The notes under the pieces: generated by a model
The model's input: only the letters and a program-made list of their open reading frames with translations
Told to the model about the DNA's origin: nothing
Database searches by the model: none
DNA from: Candidatus Kouleothrix ribensis
Lineage (GTDB): Bacteria; Chloroflexota; Chloroflexia; Chloroflexales; Roseiflexaceae
Direction: 5' to 3'
DNA: 64,000 nt
Assembly: GCA_016722075.1 (NCBI GenBank)
Contig: JADKGW010000002.1
Coordinates: 806,001-870,000, forward strand
In this document: piece by piece, positions 61,912 to 64,000 of the stretch
How positions within the stretch are numbered: the stretch's first letter is position 1
How the letters are laid out: the number at the start of each line of letters is the position of its first letter
Translations under genes and position numbers: made by a program

Positions 61912-64000
61912 ATGCCGCCAATCCAACTGCCGCTCACGCTCGCCCAGCGGCACCGCAACCAGCACCTGTTCTCCGACCACTTTCTGAATGTGACCCTGCC
62001 GGCCAACCCCGAATGGGCTATGCTCGCACCCGACGCCGGTGCCGCGCTGGCCACCATCGCGCCGCTTGTGCGCGCGTTCATCCAGGCGCCTAGCCAGGTC
62101 GAGGCGCAGACCGAGGATGAGCTGATCAAGCCAGTGTTGCGCGTGCTCGGCCATACCTTCGAGGTGCAGGCCGCGCTTAAGACCCCCGATGGCACCAAGA
62201 AGCCCGACTATGTGTTCTACCGCGATGCCGCCGCCATGGCCGCGAACAAGAACATCACGCTCGATGAGACCGCGCTCCAGGGCAAGGCGTTCGCAGTCGG
62301 CGATGCCAAAGCCTGGGATCGCCCACTCGACCGCACGCTCAAGGCTGCCAGCGGCGACCAGTTCACCAACAAGAACCCGGCCTACCAGATCGCCTTCTAC
62401 ATTCAGCATAGCGGTGTGGATTGGGGCATCCTGACCAACGGCCGGCTCTGGCGCTTGTATCACAAAGACAGCGCGCATAAGCAGGATCGCTACTACGAGA
62501 TTAACCTGCCCGATCTGGTCGAGGCCGGCGACACCGAGGCGTTCCTGTACTTCTTCGCGCTCTTCCGGCGCGCGGCGTTCGAGCCGGGGCCGCTGAGCCT
62601 CGCCGCGCTGGTGCAGGAAAGCGCCGCCTACGCGCGCAGCGTCGGCGACTCGCTCAAGCTCCAGGTCTACGAGGCGCTGCGCGAGGTCGCCCAGGGCTTG
62701 CTCGACTATCCGGGCAATGCCCTCGCGACCGACCCGGCCATGCTCAAGCAGATCTACGACAGCAGCTTGATCGTGCTCTATCGGCTGCTGTTTATCCTCT
62801 ACGCCGAGGCGCGCGAGCTGCTGCCGCTGCGCGAAAGCGCGGCCTACCGCGACGAGTATAGCCTGGAGGCGATCAAGCGCGAGATCGTGCGCCGCAAGGC
62901 CGGCGGCACCGCGCTGCTGCCCACCACCGCGCGGCTGTGGGCCAAGCTCAAAGACCTGTTCCAGATCATCGACCAGGGCAGCCCGCCGCTGAAGGTCGCC
63001 ACGTTCAACGGCGGTCTGTTCGATGGGCAGAAGCACCCGTTTCTTGAGCGCCACACCGTCGGCGACGCGCGGCTGCTGGAGGCGATCGACAAGTTGGCGC
63101 GCGTGGGCGGTGAGTTTGTCGATTACCGCGACCTGGCCGAGCGCCACCTGGGTACGATCTACGAGGGCTTGCTGGAATATCACCTCCAGCCGATCGCGCC
63201 GGCCGACGGCTGGACGATCGACCTGTTCAACCAGAACGGCGAGCGCCACCGTACCGGCAGCTACTACACGCCCGACTTCGTGGTGCAGTACATCGTCGAG
63301 CAGACGCTGCGGCCGGTGCTGGATGCGGCGGTGGCCGGCCCGGCGACCGACGACGCCAAGATTGCGGCGGTGCTGGCGGTGAATGTGCTCGACCCGGCCA
63401 TGGGCAGCGGGCACTTTCCGGTCGCGGCGATGGAGTACATCGCGCGCTACCTGACCGACCTGGGCGTGACGCCGGCAGCCGATGCGCAGGGCGAGGCCGA
63501 CCTGGCCTACTGGAAGCGGCGCGTGGCGCAGAGCTGCATCTATGGCGTCGATCTCAACCCGCTGGCGGTCGATCTGGCCAAGCTCTCGCTCTGGCTGGCG
63601 ACGGCGGCCAAGGGCCGGCCACTCTCGTTTCTCGACCATCACCTGCGCACTGGGAATGCGCTGGTCGGCACGCGCGTGGCCATGCTGGGCGGCGTGGCGC
63701 GCGCGCAAAAGCCCAAGGCCAAGAAGAAGGCGCAGCCGGCCGCCGGGCAGCTTTCCATGCTGGATGACCCCGACTTTGCGCGCAGCATGGGCCTGGCGGT
63801 CGGCTCGATGTGGTTGATCGAGGAAAGCGCCGGCAACACGATCGACCAGGTGCGCGAGCAAGAGCGGCTGTACGCCGACCTGCGCGCCGAGCTGACGCGC
63901 GCGCACCAGCAGCTGGCCGACGTGGCGACCGCGCGCGACTTTGGCCTGGCGGTTGACTCAACGCTCTGGAACGGCCTGAGCGCCTACCTCAAGCGCGGCG
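61912..64000 (+). CDS. Type IIG-like restriction-modification protein (PD-(D/E)xK nuclease plus N6-adenine methyltransferase), 3' end missing
   Basis: The frame runs to the end of the window (696 codons visible). The N-terminus has a nuclease-like core (EDELIKPVLRVLGHTFEVQA, KPDYVFYRD, AVGDAKAWDR) with the DxK residues in place. After a helical region, RTGSYYTPDFVVQYIVE and the SAM-binding motif VLDPAMGSGHFPVAAMEY begin an Eco57I-type methylase domain, with GVDLNPLAVDLAKLSLWLAT following. The NPPY catalytic motif and target-recognition domain lie beyond the window. ATG 61912 is preferred with GAGG 6 nt upstream; ATG 61906 is in frame. Confidence 0.88.
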   Translation, partial: MPPIQLPLTLAQRHRNQHLFSDHFLNVTLPANPEWAMLAPDAGAALATIAPLVRAFIQAPSQVEAQTEDELIKPVLRVLGHTFEVQAALKTPDGTKKPDYVFYRDAAAMAANKNITLDETALQGKAFAVGDAKAWDRPLDRTLKAASGDQFTNKNPAYQIAFYIQHSGVDWGILTNGRLWRLYHKDSAHKQDRYYEINLPDLVEAGDTEAFLYFFALFRRAAFEPGPLSLAALVQESAAYARSVGDSLKLQVYEALREVAQGLLDYPGNALATDPAMLKQIYDSSLIVLYRLLFILYAEARELLPLRESAAYRDEYSLEAIKREIVRRKAGGTALLPTTARLWAKLKDLFQIIDQGSPPLKVATFNGGLFDGQKHPFLERHTVGDARLLEAIDKLARVGGEFVDYRDLAERHLGTIYEGLLEYHLQPIAPADGWTIDLFNQNGERHRTGSYYTPDFVVQYIVEQTLRPVLDAAVAGPATDDAKIAAVLAVNVLDPAMGSGHFPVAAMEYIARYLTDLGVTPAADAQGEADLAYWKRRVAQSCIYGVDLNPLAVDLAKLSLWLATAAKGRPLSFLDHHLRTGNALVGTRVAMLGGVARAQKPKAKKKAQPAAGQLSMLDDPDFARSMGLAVGSMWLIEESAGNTIDQVREQERLYADLRAELTRAHQQLADVATARDFGLAVDSTLWNGLSAYLKRG

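Noticed and set aside
61882..63906. Minus-strand 674-codon open frame opposite the restriction gene
   Set aside because: The plus strand encodes clear nuclease and methylase motifs through the same bases; the minus product is low-complexity and lacks motifs.

Overview
The window is a GC-rich chromosomal segment that looks like a member of the Chloroflexota (class Chloroflexia, Roseiflexus or Kouleothrix type). This is inferred from overall coding style: high GC, secreted proteins with Pro/Thr TPT linkers, GH99-like surface proteins, MoxR-DUF58-VWA operon, luciferase-like monooxygenase and ECF transporter genes. No rRNA or marker gene fixes the taxon. One tRNA-Leu(TAA) is present.

Layout. 1-8869 (+): end of an M20 peptidase, then a lipid-like cluster: Baeyer-Villiger type flavin monooxygenase, extended SDR, metallo-beta-lactamase-fold hydrolase, KAS III-type condensing enzyme, alpha/beta hydrolase and two tandem GT21 glycosyltransferases. 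Several are joined by 4-nt start/stop overlaps. 8974-13932 (+): HtrA-like protease and a MoxR-DUF58-VWA-VWA operon. 14392-36648 (-): a cell-surface block. A GT39 membrane glycosyltransferase, a phospholipase-C-like phosphoesterase, an Ig/peptidoglycan-binding protein, a GH99-like lipoprotein and a purple-acid-phosphatase-like protein are translationally coupled. They are followed by two larger phosphatase paralogues and a stand-alone Fn3 paralogue, and preceded by a GT2-GtrA-P-loop fusion and two GT4 enzymes. 36720-40643 (+): a TetR regulator with a near-consensus promoter and twin operators, a rifampin-phosphotransferase/PEP-synthase-like enzyme, FabZ and a 49-residue membrane protein.

40694-47400: tRNA-Leu(TAA) is followed by a tyrosine integrase and HTH gene, then lower-GC accessory DNA with remnants of a restriction-type nuclease and a caspase-like protease, a TPR lipoprotein and small hypothetical genes. 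47410-59103 (-): a catabolic operon. It holds a PucR-type regulator (frameshifted), a nitrilase-family amidohydrolase, a dihydropyrimidinase, a class III aminotransferase, a luciferase-like oxidoreductase, a YkoE/YkoD/YkoC-like ECF importer with an extra 37-residue membrane peptide, an SDR and a decayed beta-keto acid cleavage enzyme. Together these suggest uptake and stepwise opening of a pyrimidine-like or hydantoin-like ring to a beta-amino acid and then a keto acid. 59146-60292: intact IS630 element. 60580-64000: ssb remnant, Uma2-type nuclease and the first two thirds of a nuclease-methylase restriction protein cut by the window end.

The most interesting candidates are the ECF/dihydropyrimidinase operon, including a fused ATPase whose first nucleotide site has lost its Walker A lysine; the translationally coupled surface glycan/phosphate operon; the GT2-GtrA-kinase-like fusion; and a dispersed hairpin repeat family with conserved flanks and variable stems. 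All functions are inferred by reading motifs; no database search was run.
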